A DNA stretch of 64,000 nt from assembly GCA_963691655.1 (NCBI GenBank), contig OY829329.1, positions 24,169,883 through 24,233,882 on the forward strand. The letters run 5' to 3'. This DNA is from Toxonevra muliebris (Eukaryota; Arthropoda; Insecta; Diptera; Pallopteridae). Both the position numbers and the translations under genes were made by a program. Of this stretch, positions 50,886-63,685 are shown one piece after another. Below the pieces are notes generated by a model. The model saw nothing but the letters and a program-made list of their open reading frames with translations, did no database searches and was not told where the DNA came from. Numbering within the stretch: position 1 is the first letter of the stretch; every line of letters starts with the position of its first letter.

Positions 50886-52213
50886 GAACAGTTTAGTTTC
50901 TGAGCTCATAAATAGAGTTACTCTCATCAGCTGATGCTCTTTGTTTGTTTTTATTTTGAACCACTCTCACCAATTGTTGCTCTTCCTGTTTTTTTTTCTG
51001 CTTTGGTAGAACAATTTGCTTTTAGAGCGCAGAAAACGAGTTACTCTCTACATATGATTCGCTCTGCTACCCTATATCCAGCCAACCTCTTATTTTTATA
51101 AACAATCGTGCAGTGATGGAAAGTTGTGCGTTTAAATGGAAATTATAGTATGCGCTCTACAAGAATCTAAACTAATATTTCTATATTATATACACAAAAT
51201 ACACATGCCTGCCTAAAAATCAAATTCATTTTATAGTTTCTTTTCTATTTTTCAAAAGGCTAACTCAAACTTGAAGTAAACAAATCTAGACATTTGGCAT
51301 ATGTAAATGTGCTATAAATTTGTTTTTTTTTTTTAAACATTTAGCTAATTTGATACTTAAATGAAAAATAAAAAAAATCAAATTGCCCATTATTTGTTTG
51401 TATTATTCGACTAAATTTTAAATTATATTTGATAGCAATAAGTATAAAGAATGATTTATAACTACCGATAAATACTAAAAAAGTAGAAAAAAGCTTTAAT
51501 AAAAAATTAATTATCAACATTAATTTTTCAAAAATACACCAATACACGCACACGCATACACAGAAATAAAAATACAATAACAACCTTAATATAAAATCGA
51601 ACAATGTGTGTAAATATATATTATTGACAAAATTTGATAACAAAATGACCAACATCAATATTTTTGTTGTTGTTTGTGTTTTTCTCCTTTTTTTTGTTTG
51701 CTTTTTTCCTTTTTTTTTTTTTTGGTTATTTAATGTCTCACCATAATCGTTATTGACGTAGTCAGTAGTAACACAAAACTAACACGCAAAAAACAGAAGT
51801 GGGCAAACAATCGCTTTAGATATTTAGTTATTGTAGCGAGAGTTTATCGGGTAAAAGATAGTGGTAAAAAGTACCAACAATTTTGCAAAACTGATAAGCA
51901 AACAATGGAAAATTTATTAGTAAAAGTTTTTAGTAAAATCCGCTCTCCAAAAAGAAGATTTACCCGCTCGGCAATGAGTTGCTTTGTTTTAGGTTTGGAG
52001 AGTACAAATCAAGGTAAGCTACTGATTTTTAGTCCTAAATAAGTTTCGAGTATTTGGGTACTTGGTATTCGATACTAAGTTGTAAAGTAATCACTGAATA
52101 TATAAGAAGTACTCGATTCTATTGAGCTACATGTTTTAATAATTGAACCAATTTTCATCAAGCAAAGTAGTTGTATCTTTTGGAAACTTTTCATGTTTAG
52201 CTCAATATAAATA

Positions 52214-53500
52214 AGGAGTGAGATTGAAAAAATCTTAACACACTTTTTACCTAATAATTTTTTTTGGGTGTAAAATTTAAAAATTTCTTTGATCTAGTTA
52301 TCTTTGAAAAATATGTCAGTTGTTATTTTTAATGACAAACATGTTGATTTATTGTGAGTTTGATCAAAATGAGTGAAGAAAAAGAAGTATGTTTTAAAAT
52401 TATTAAAAATTTTGAAAAAAATCCAAATTGGTCCTACAAAAAATTGGCCAAAGAATTGAAGGTCTGCCGTCAAACTGTTTCCAATGTTATTAAGCAGTTT
52501 CAGGAGAATTTAACCATCGATTGGAAACCTGGTTCGGGAAGAAAACAAGGACCACATGATATTGGGAAAGCCAAGAAAATAGAAAGCATATTGAAAAGAT
52601 CTCCAAGCACATCTGGTAGAAAAGCTGCCCGGTTAGCCCAGTGCTCTGGCTATTTGGTGTGAAAAGTTAAAACCAATGTAGGTTTGAAAACATACAAAGT
52701 CAAAAAAGTTCCAGACAGGAATGCTGCAAAAAATTTAGACGCCAAAAGTAGGGCTCGGAAATTAAAATCGAATTTCATACAAAAATATTCATGTTGTATA
52801 ATGGACGACAAAACGTATGTTCGGCAGATTTTACGCAGCTTCCGGGTCAAAATTTTTATGTTGCTGATGCTCGAGGAAATGTCGAAGAACAATTTAGAAA
52901 CCAAAAGCAGACAAAATTTTCTAAAAAATTCCTTGTATGGCAAGGTTGCGGCAAAAGAAGCAAGTCATTTGCTATAGTGGGCTCTATTAACACCGAAATA
53001 TACATCAAAGAATGTTTGAAAAAAAGACTTCTTCCTTTCATAAGAGAGCACAATGTGTCCACATATTTTTGGCCCGATTTGGCATCATGTCACTACGGCA
53101 AGAAAGCTCTGGAGTGGTACCAAAGTAATAACATAGTTTTTGTACCAAGAGAGGCCAATCCTCCAAATTGTCCGGAGCTAAGACCAGTGGAGAGATATTG
53201 GGCTCTTGTGAAAAGAAACTTAAAGAGCATAAAAAAGGTGTCCCAAAATATCGAAGATTTTAAAAGGAGATGGGCAAACTGTTCCAAAAAGGTGTCTGAA
53301 ACAACTATCAAATCTTTAATGGAAGGTTTACCAAAAAAGGTCCACGAGTTCATAAATAGTGGTTAGAACTATAAAAGTTATATTTTTGTGTAATTTGTAA
53401 AATATTATCAATTAAATAAAAAAAAAATCAAATTTCTAAGATCAACCGTTTAAAAATTATTGAATTTTATATATGTTGAAATTTTTTCGATCTCACTCCT
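52214..53500 (+). mobile_element. 1,287-bp Tc1/mariner-superfamily transposon (DD37E), transposase broken
   Basis: TA lies immediately outside both ends (52212-52213, 53501-53502). Terminal inverted repeats begin AGGAGTGAGATTGAAAAAAT and AGGAGTGAGATCGAAAAAAT, about 29 bases with four differences. The transposase starts at ATG 52369 (MSEEKEVCFKIIKNF) with a helix-turn-helix (SYKKLAKELKVCRQTVSNVIKQF). A TGA at 52660-52662 interrupts it; the same frame resumes (VGLKTYKVKKVPDRNAAKN, first catalytic Asp in MDDKTYV). A frameshift near 52818 moves to another frame through FWPDLASCHYGKKA (second Asp) and CPELRPVERYW (Glu), ending at TAG 53366. There are 37 residues between the second Asp and the Glu, so DD37E. 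Only two lesions: a young inactive copy. Confidence 0.9.
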
Positions 53501-55553
53501 TACTACCCTGATTTTTGCAATGTTATAAGTAGAGACACAAATTTCATGCACGATAAAATTTGTTTTCTATAGTTGGCATTGATTTTCAAATTAGAATTCA
53601 AATGTCTGATATAAGAAAGAAAAACACAGAAATACTTAAAATATTATTATTAGGTATTTCCGTATTTGTCTTTCATATAGCCAGAAATTAAAAATTTTAA
53701 ATTTCTAATTTGAAAGTTAACTATGTGCAAAAAATAATGCCAAAAGAAAGCCAAGCTTGGTAACATTTCAATAAAAAAAATTAAGGCAAAGCTATGTGCA
53801 AATATGACAAAATTTCTTTTTAATATAAAAAGAGATGTAAACTATTGTCGCGAAGTTTGCCTCAAGCGGAGGAGTTTCCAATTTAAACTCGGTTGAGGAT
53901 GTAATGATTTAATAAAAATAAATATTTCCAACTATGTTTTTAATTGGGGTGCAAAATATAAATTTTGGCTGCATCTTTTTTACAGTAGAAAATTATACGA
54001 ATGAATTCAAATAAATATTTGTTCTGCAAAGTATCAATAATACCGAATAAAATATCGAATACTTACTCGAAAAGTATCGAGTATTGAAAAGTATCCAATT
54101 TATGCACAACAATGATTTGGACTTGTTCGTTCTTACGAGACTTTCTCTAGTTTGTTAATTTTTCTTGCTAACTCGCTCGTTCTCATACGCCTATAACTCG
54201 CTGGTTTCTTTGCTATTCGCTTGTGCTCATTTTTCTGCGTTCTTTTCTGTTAAGGCGAATTTACCGACCAAGTGCCGTACTCTCTTTTCGTGTTTTTGAT
54301 ATGAAGTTTTTCTCTCGCGTAAGAACTTCATATAAAAAAAAAGGAAAGAGAATTGTGTATTCGTTCGGAAAGCCCCCATTTCTTCCTTGTTCTCATCCTC
54401 TCTTTTTCTCTGGTTTGCTCATCTTTTCTGTCATTTGCCCTGTCCCATAAGTATTGAGGTGAAAATTATAAAGAGCAATGGCGGCAGATATGACGACGTA
54501 GAACACCATGTCGATGGTTAAGCTCAGTTAACTACGTTTTCTTCTTCTTCAACATATTACCTGCCTAGTGTGTAGTTGTTGTAAGTGACTAACCAATCAT
54601 ATTGGTTCAAGACGCAGTTAAAGTCGGTATTTAATCTTTTCTATCTCCTTTCTCTCTGTGAATGTTTTGCAAATTTGAATTTTAATTTTTCAACTGAAAT
54701 GAACTCTATTTAGCATTTTTTCTGTTATGTCTGGGAGAAATAAATTCCTATAAATTTTTTATTGTTAACAAATCAAATCTTTTTTTTTTACTGTTTTCAT
54801 AACCTATCAAGATTAATAAAATTTTGCAATAAGTATTTAATGATTTTTTTTATCATTAATATAATGACAGCTTTAATTTCCATTGACTTATGTAAGATCT
54901 ACAAAAACACATAATTATCTGTATAAAAAATATCACACAGTTGTAAGCAATGAGGGTGTATAATTTAAGGCCCCCCATATTTAATAATGCGCCGCCACAT
55001 TGGATCTAATGACTGCGATCAATTAACTTGTCTAACTGGTTTTTTTATATAGTGTTGTTTTTTTTTTAGTTGTTTTTTGTATTTTATTTCAAGTTGATTT
55101 TATATTTTGTTTACTTTTGCTTTTGTTTTTTTATTGTTGTTGCTGTTTTGTTCGAATTTGTGGTCTTTTTTTTCTATATGAATTTTTTTTTCTATATACA
55201 AGTAAAGTAAAGCCAGGTGCTGGGCACATTTTGTATTGAGCTTTATGTATTTTCGTTGTTTTATTTATTTATTTTTGTTTTGTTTTTCTAATCAATATTT
55301 GGTTGGTGAAGTAGTACTCATAGTAGTTACTAGTAGTAGTTGTTGCTGTTATAGGTATATTTGTATCTTAAATTGGTAAAAATGTGTAATGACTACTGTT
55401 TGTGGAGTTTTATATTGCTGTTAATCGGTCAGTTGGTTGATTGTATTAGTTTTTATTTTAAATATCTTTATATTGAAACTAAATATATGAAGTAAAACTG
55501 GTATAAACTGCTTAGAGAGGGTTTAAACTCACTTATTTATGTTCTATATTTTG

Positions 55554-55561
55554 TGACGTCA
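55554..55561. promoter_or_regulatory. CRE-like palindrome TGACGTCA
   Basis: Perfect CREB/ATF consensus in non-coding sequence; motif match only. Confidence 0.25.
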
Positions 55562-58229
55562 CCACCGCAAAAGTTTCTTCACCTCAAAATTTGTAAATAT
55601 ACTTTTATTAAAAAGATCTGGAACATGCGCATGTAAAAATGTGTGTACCTACTCAGAGAGAACATCAAAGACAACAACACATACTCTCAATATTGCAAAT
55701 ATCCCCATTATCCCCATTTGTAGAGAAAAAATTAATGAGAAAAGGGATTAATAAGACTGCCTTTTCAAATTATCCAGAGTAAACACTGAAGTGGGCAATA
55801 TTTTCAAAATTGCAGTTACTATAAGTTTTCATTAAATATCGTTTGGGTAACCAAAATCAGAGCAATACAAGAACTTTGACATACGCAGGCCTTCCTCTTT
55901 TAGAATTTTGGTACCGAAGGTCCCCCAAGCATTTTTTTTCAGCAATATGGTTGTCAGAAATGGTTTCCACAGCTCTACAAATTTGCGGGTATACAATAAA
56001 TTTCGTTCAGAATTTTCATGCTGGGGAATTTCGGGCTGAGGACCAAAATTTTTTACCATTTACTTTAAAAGCAAATGTGGGAAGATGTTTCAGTACAGAA
56101 ATTTGCATAAAACTATTTTTTCTCAAATATTCCAAAACAAAATGGTGTTATAAAATGTGCCACTATACTTATGGCGACTTCAAATCAATTATGTCTTTTA
56201 TGTAAAATCGGGACGCAATCATACATATATATATATATTATGACTTATTCTCTCGAGCGGGCCGTTCTGATACATTAGTGATTCGTTTTGTTTGAGAAAA
56301 AATTCTATAAGTTTATGGTACTGATACACTTCTGATTCGTTCTGTGAAAGAAAGTCATTTTCACATAATTGCAACTCATTTTATATGAGCGGAAAATAAT
56401 ATAAGAGCAAGTCAGAATCAGTTTAACCCCAAGTAATGGGCAACTTTGTTTCCACAAGTTATTATTTTGACGTCTTACCATTGGTAAAAGAAAAAAAATT
56501 ACAAATTATTTTGTTCTTTGTGTGACAAATCGTAAACTTGCCTTTTTTTTGTGTTATTTATTTACAAAGCATTTTTTAAATTTTTTATTAATAAAATATC
56601 TTGTTATTTGTTAACGAAAACATTTTCTTATCATCAAATTTTGATGCGTTGATACTTTTTCTTTTTTAAGATGATACATTTGATACTTTTCTGCCTTTCA
56701 GAGTGATACTTTTTGTTTTCAGTCAGTGGTAACACTGGTCACAATGATACAACCCAAATAGGTTTCTTACGAAGTCTGGTTATATCGATAACAAAAATAA
56801 ATATCTATGATTTGACTTCTAATGACCATTACAAACTTTTCATCCAAATGAATGTAGTTAGTCTAGTAGCAAATTGCAGAGCATACAAATAACTATTATA
56901 ATAATTTTTTTTTTATTCGAAAAAAAACTTGATTTTTTAATTGAACACACATACCCACACAAATGCAAATTAATTATAATATTTAGAGATTATTCAACTT
57001 CTCACTAACCAAATATGACCGACGAGTATAAAGTGTTCGTGTAAACATTGATTGGAATCATAATGTTTGATAGGTAATCATTAGTCTGCTGCTGCTGCCT
57101 GTCCCAGCTGCTAATTAATTGATTGAAGTTAAATAAGGTCATTCCTTCATGCAGTCGTCACGTCATTCCATTCATTCATATATTTAATAATTAATTATGT
57201 ATATTTATACATTTTATTTATTTTCCATCGATATTATGTAAATAAACACACTTTTGGTAGTGTAAATATTTATTAAAAATGTAAATAAAAATGTAAAATA
57301 AAAATCAAACAAAAATCAAATCAATCTCAAATATCTTGGAGCTAAACCTAAGTTTGCATGTATGTATGTAAAAAAGTACTCATTAATGCTGTTTGTTTTT
57401 GTCGTGTTATTGTTGTTGGTTTAAAAAAACCAACGTCGTTGCTCTTATTGTTTCTTGTGGTTTTTATTTGCGAGTGTCGATGACATCACATATATGTATG
57501 CGCAAATAACAACAACAAAAAATCAGCAAAAATGTAAACAACAACAATAACAGTAATAAAAAGCAAGTTTGAAGAGCAACACACACCAAAAACCTACCTA
57601 CTTATGAACCTCTTCGGGCACTCCTCTCCTCCTCGTATATAACACTTTCGTTGTGTATCTTATGAATCTATGCACATACACATAAACACTTAATACGTAG
57701 TATCTCTATCACATGGCTCGCACTCTACTATACTAGACTCTTTTCTTTTGTGTGTGCCTACTCTTTTGTATTCTTGGAATAACTTCAACACACGAAACAC
57801 TCAAATAAACAAACAAAAAACCGTCAAAAAAACAAAAAAAGAACGAACAAAAAAACAAAACAAAAAAAACTAAAAAAAAAAATTTTGTTAAATTTGCTAA
57901 ATGTATACATAAACAAATTAGCATATACAGCCAAATAGAGTGCTAAAAAAAGTAATTTTATTATAGTATTTTTTGTTTTTTGTTTTTCTATTTATTTATA
58001 CATAGTTATTTGCTTCCAATTCTTTTGTTGTTACATTTTAATTATTATTAATTTTAAGAAATTTAGTAAGAAAAACGTGCATATTTCGTATGTTAATTAA
58101 GTTTATTAAAAGTTGCATGCAAATATATTTTGTTGTTATTATTTGACCTTTGATGTCTTTTGATACGGTAGCTTTTACTATACTAATTAATAATTCCATC
58201 GAATATTCGTGCACCAGCTGAATTATTTA

Positions 58230-58935
58230 AAATTTCTTCTTTAATTTGAAAAAGAGTGCTGCCGAAAAGTATTGATTGTTGTCGGAAGTTTATGGTGAAT
58301 ATTCTCTAAAAGTAGAGATTTTGATACGGAAGGCAAGGAATGCCCTGGCCAAGTGAAAAAGTTTGAAGATGAAGAATTGGAGATGGAGAGGAACTTGCAA
58401 CAATATTGGGAGTTGCTCAATCAGCAATTTCCTAGCGCCTGAAATCATTGAGGTTCATTCGAAAGAAAGGAAATTGGGTGCCATACGACTTAAAGTCTCG
58501 AGAGACGTCGAAATGCGATTTTGCATGTGTGTGATGCTGCTTCACTTCTATAAAAATACGTCGTTTTTGCATCGAATTATTACTAACAACGAAAAATGGA
58601 TTTATTATAACAGCAGAATATTCATGGCGCCAAGGTAATGCTCTGTGTTTGGTGGGATCAGAAGGATATCATCTATTACGAGCTGCTAAAATTAGGTGAA
58701 ACTATTACGGGGCAGCTGTATCAAAAACGATTGATTTGTTTGAAGAGAGCAGTGACCGAAAAACGACCAGAGTATACAATCAGGCGCGTAATTTTCCAAC
58801 ATGACAACGCGATGTCGTCCTCTGATTCGTTCATAGCCTCAAAAGATGGGCGGTTTTTTTTTTTTTGGCAAGGAATCCATAAATTGCAAAATATCATAAC
58901 TTCCGATGGACATTATTTTGAATAATTTATGCATT
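58230..58935 (+). mobile_element. Decayed mariner transposon (irritans/mauritiana-like)
   Basis: Across frames the plus strand gives EVYGEYSLK, FDTEGKECPGQVKKFEDEELEME, a run ending FLHRIITNNEKWIYYNS (the GDEKW motif of mariner, its catalytic Asp now Asn), VMLCVWWDQKDIIYYELLK, GETITGQLYQKRL, KRPEYTIR and VIFQHDNA (second Asp). Multiple stops and frameshifts. It differs from the mariner at 11253 in retained segments and is a separate insertion. Terminal repeats not identified. Confidence 0.85.
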
Positions 58936-59364
58936 CTATTTTGTTATTGAAATAAAGCTATAATTTTGTAAAAAAAATCCCTCATTTTCAAGTTATACAC
59001 CAAATAGAAAAACAATATTTTCCAATTTATTAATTTTTGCGTTCAAAGATCAAATTTGAAACGAAATAACAGAAAATGATAATAAATGGCAGAAACACCC
59101 AAAGAAATCCGAGCACGTTCCTTAATGTGTATCCCCTTTACAACTCACCATTCTCACCAACACAACCAGTCACGCAGGGGAAATCTACTCATGTTAAAAG
59201 TAAATTTTAGTGATATTTGGTTGAGGTTGGAACGCCCTGAGTGAAAATTAATTTTGCGATTTTTTGCATATTCCAATTTAGTTGTCTTATTCCAATTTAG
59301 TTGTCTTAACAAGTACAAGTAAATAACATAACAGGTCATATATAAAAATAATAATTATTTTCCT

Positions 59365-59890
59365 GTACTAACTAGGAATTTTTTGATTAAATGATGTGCT
59401 CCCTGAATCAAATATCAAACTCAATTAATTACAACAATAGAGCAGTATCTCAGTATCGTCTCACACTGAGAAAGCTGACGTCAGTGCCTCTGCCTCTGCT
59501 TATCTATATGAGCCCGATCTCCATATGTTCAAATGAAAAAAATCTACATCCGAGGTCGGCTCTCTCAGTGTCGTCTCATGTACTCTATGATTACAACAAC
59601 CACATGGCTTCATTCGATGCTGCGAAGAAGTCGTCTCGTGTTTTCCGTTTTTTCATATGCTAATAATAGCAATAACAATGCTTTGAGTTATTACAACAAC
59701 CACATAACTTCTAACTGTACAACTGATAAATTTTATGACTTGTTTTCTTATGATCAGATGTTTTTAAAATTTACAAGACAAAATAAATTAAAAGTTAAAT
59801 ATTTCGTTAATAAATGAAATAAATAAACTGAAAGTCTATAAAAAGGTCTTTAAAAATTCGTCCTCCATTTCACAAGACTACCTTACCAAA
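59365..59890 (+). mobile_element. LTR-like repeat, plus orientation
   Basis: The right part (from about 59636) is shared in inverted orientation with 63686-64000, including the run CATATGCTAATAATAGCAA.., TTAAATATTTCGTTAATAAA and the ending TTCCATTTCACA...CTTACC. It has a TATA-like TCTATATGAG and AATAAA hexamers, and just downstream at 59930 a GGGTTTGGTCCTCATTG motif that reminds me of the leader of BEL/Pao elements. No gag/pol follows. LTR identity is inference; the repeat pair itself is certain. Confidence 0.5.
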
Positions 59891-62420
59891 AATTTTATTT
59901 TAGCCTCGCATACTCCAAAATTATTGGGTTTGGTCCTCATTGCGGGGTTCCCAGACGATATAGAGAAAATCTAAGAATAGAGTCGGAGTCAGCGTCCTCG
60001 AGTACATTTGTTATTTTGTTTTTGTAAAATGTCAAATTGTAGCACAGTGTAATTAGCACAAAGAATACATATGAGACTCACTTCCACTTAAATATTCAGG
60101 AAAAATCTGAAAAATATTACCGCAATACTATTTTTATGTTTAGTTAAAAACCTCATTGAAAATTGAAAGCAACCGTTACCTTGCACTGCAAGAATCACGT
60201 TTTTGGATGCAAGGCTCTTCGATAACTTAGCAGATAAATATATAATAATAATAATTTGTTAAGAGAATTAACTGCATTCAATTTGGTAACATGTGAATAT
60301 AGGTTCGTGGTTGTGTTCCAAAAAACAGAAAAGCAAAAGACTCACATTGCAACGCAATTGGTCTCCTTTCTAAATCTAACCTAACCTATAGTGAATTTGC
60401 TGATTTGAAAAATTTCAAAAACAACATTAATTCGTAAGCACCTATAAATGCACTTTACTTTTATTATTTCAATATCGTAATCATAACTTTATGATACTCA
60501 ATCAACCACAATCATCAATAAAACAATAAAAAATTATCGTAATTTTAAAATCTTTGATATGTACACGTACATAAGTGTAGTATCGAAATCTTTTTTGATA
60601 TTTATATCAAGTACGTGCACTTTACGTAGGACTCACTATTTTTGCTATGCCAAATTTGGTAATACATTCAAAAATCATAAAAGCGCAAATTAGTCAAAGT
60701 AAAATAGAAGGAATACTTAAACCATAGTCAATTGGCAGTTGGTGATGATGGTGGCCAATTCAAATTTTCAAAATGTTTTTTTGGGGTTTTTTTTGTTGCT
60801 GATTTGTGTATTTATTACTCGGGTACCACCTTTCTTTACACTACTACTACTGTCAATGCTTACAAAAATAATGTCGACACAAATGAAATAATGCCTAAAA
60901 ATAGAAGAAAAAAAAAAAGAAAATATATACATACATACATTCATAGAAACAGTAAGTACTTATGTACCTGTGCCGCTATTTACGTATATACTTTGTACAT
61001 ATGTATAATAATCATTTATATAGGTAGATACTAATTGAATACAAAACTATAGAAGATTATTGGCCTAGTCTGTAACACCACAGCCCACCTCACAGCCAGC
61101 AGCACAAACACTGAATTGCTCAGTCAGTCATTCAGTCAGTCTGACGTTTAGTTGTTGTTTTCGGTTAATTTTTAGGCAATTTTTGAATGCATATTTATAA
61201 TAATAATTTGATTTGATTTTCTGTATTTGCTTAGCAATTTTGCGATTGCTGGTTGTTCACACAATTTTATTTTCTATTTATGATGTGATTTTGTTTTCTT
61301 TTTTGCAATCTTACATTTTTTGTGATTTTTTTTTCTTTTTTGCCAACGGTGATAATTAATTATTTTAAAATCTCGAATTTTTGACATTTCTTTTATTTAT
61401 TGTGTTGTTTAGTTTTTTTTTTTTTGTATTTGCTGCGGTTTTTTGTGGTTTATGTCTTTTTAAGCATGAGCGCATTTTACGCACTGATTTTATTTTTTCT
61501 TTTAGCTTTTGTATTATTGCATCATCTCCTCTTGACCTAATCGGAATTTATAGATAGATAGGAGCAAGTGCAGTCAATTATCCATATTTCATTTTGAATT
61601 ATCATTGAGGGGGAAAGAGAGAAAGAGAGAGCGATATACTCTCAAAACACTTAAAGGGATATTAAAGAGCTTTTGCTGTTGTTCTACGTCTTAACCCGTT
61701 TTCAGCACACCATCAACTTTAAGAATTTTTCTCTTTTAATCTGCATACGATATCATCTTAATAACTTATGGAACTAAATGCTAGATTAAACCTTTTTAAA
61801 ATCAAAATATTTTGATTTGCTGTATTTGTTGACTTATGACAGTCTTTTAGTAAATGAGCGATGTCTACTTGGAAGTGGGTTGAGCCCCTATTAGATATTA
61901 TATCTTAATATTGAATATGGTACAGAAACTTCAACTGAATTCGTGAAGCTCCTGCCCACGGATGCGGATTTAACTCCTTTTTGAGACGGGTATAGGTAGT
62001 GTAGATCATGCGGAAATGAGTTCGAGTGAGCTATTTCTAAAATCCATACTTATAAACCTTTCCATTCAAATTATGAAGAAATCATTGCATAAAATTAGGA
62101 TGGAACTATTTTGAGTTAGGGCAGTATTCAAAATGATTTTATATTAAAATGAAAGTGATTTCAGTCGGCGGTGGGGAATGGAATCCTTATGACTACAATT
62201 TGATGTTATGTAAGCAGAGGAATCTTTATGTATTTAGTGATTTTTAAATGTAAAATACAAATTTGTGTGAGAGCAAATAATTTATTCTTATTTAAATATC
62301 TTTTCACTTCAGATTCTAACCAATAACTGTCTCCTCTTCTACCGGCAGCCATACTTATTCAATCTTTCATTTTCAGAGTTTGCTTTTGAATTTGTTTTTG
62401 AATTTAAAACAAAGTTTTTT

Positions 62421-63643
62421 TAGGGGACATTCCAGTTTAAAATTAGAAAAAAATAAAGTGGAAAAGTATCTTATTGAAGAACAAACAAACTTTTTTGTTG
62501 GCAACTTTTAATCCAAGATGGCGGTGGTAGAGGGCATCTCCAAAAAAGTCCATTTTTGGTAGAAGGATGTATGCCGAGCTTCCTAATAAAGCTAAAGACA
62601 TAAACTAAAATTAATTTTTTTCGCTAGACATTTCTAAGTGAAACCAAATTAAAGTGAAACTTTCCACTCCCCTTTTTTTATCAAAAAAAAAAAAAAACGA
62701 AAAAACACCTTTCTACTTGGAATTTTTCTTATAGAAAAAAGGAGTGAGGCAATATTCCAATTTTTGAGGCTCCACTTACAGCCATGATGATAACGAATCA
62801 AACGCCAAAATCAGTTTAGTAGAACTCGAGATATCAGTCTTAGCTGTTCAAAAAAAAAAATTTTTTGGGAAAAACTAGTTTAAAGTTACTTTTAAATAAT
62901 TTTTACGTTTAAAAATTAGAATATTCGCCACCTAGGGGTGGATTCTCAACGTTAAAAAAATAGATTTTCTCTTTTTCGGTGATTCTAATCAGATGTCAGT
63001 TTTTCAAAATGGCGGATCCAATATGGTGAAAGATTTTTTAAAAATTGATCTGATTAACTGAAACCCGTTACTCGGAGGTTTCCGGTGTAGTTGATTGAGA
63101 ATCTAGCATCAGATTTTGAAGAAGTTGATCAATATGGCAGAAGAATTTTAAAGAATTGATCAGATTCGCTTGAAACTCGTTATTAGGAGATTTTTGGGAT
63201 CACTGATTATGAATTTAATGCCAGATTTGTAATCAGCGACCCTGAAAACCCCCAAGTAACGAGCTTAAAGCGAATCCGATGAACCTGTAAAATAGTTGGG
63301 CATATTGGATCTGTCATTTTGAGCTTAGAAAATCCGATGTCAGATTCCTAATCAGCGTCCCCAGAAACCACCAAGTAATAAGCTTCAAGCGAATCTGATA
63401 AATTTTTAAAAACTCTTCTTCTATATTGGATATGTCATTTTGAATTTTAAAAATCTTATATCAGATTCGTAATCAGCGATCCTGAAACAGCTGTTTTCTC
63501 GAAAAATTGTTTTAGTACATCAAGGCACAATCATATGTACGAGTATAACTTTCGTTTTTCACTAATATTTTAGGAGAGTATTTTTGAAACTATAAGGAAC
63601 CCAAAAATCAATGTTCTTTAAATTTTAAACTGAAATGCCCCTT
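62421..63643. mobile_element. ~1.2-kb non-autonomous DNA transposon with inverted interior
   Basis: Terminal inverted repeats GGGGACATTCCAGTTTAAAA (left) and GGGGCATTTCAGTTTAAAAT (reverse complement of right); the right end abuts TTAA, the left TTTA. Inside, a ~130-base module (GGATCCAATATGG, CTTGAAACTCGTTA..AGGAG, CTGATTA) occurs about twice in one orientation (62960-63225) and twice reversed (63225-63490), with the switch near 63225. No coding capacity. Confidence 0.65.
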
Positions 63644-63685
63644 AACATTTTGCTAAAGGAACACATTTTGGCGTAGAATACGTCT

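Noticed and set aside
51906..52017. Possible small exon starting ATGGAAAATTTATT and ending at a good donor AAG|GTAAGC
   Set aside because: Plausible signals but no homology, no partner exon and the surrounding sequence is repeat-rich.
55832..56205. Overlapping frames on both strands (75 and 120 codons)
   Set aside because: The minus-strand translation looks mildly protein-like (WKPFLTTILLKKNAWGTFG) but I recognise no family and see no splice or promoter support.
57060..57160. Homeodomain-site-rich stretch (TAATTAAT, CAGCTGCTAATTAATTG) as an enhancer
   Set aside because: AT-rich sequence makes such sites common; without conservation data there is no support.
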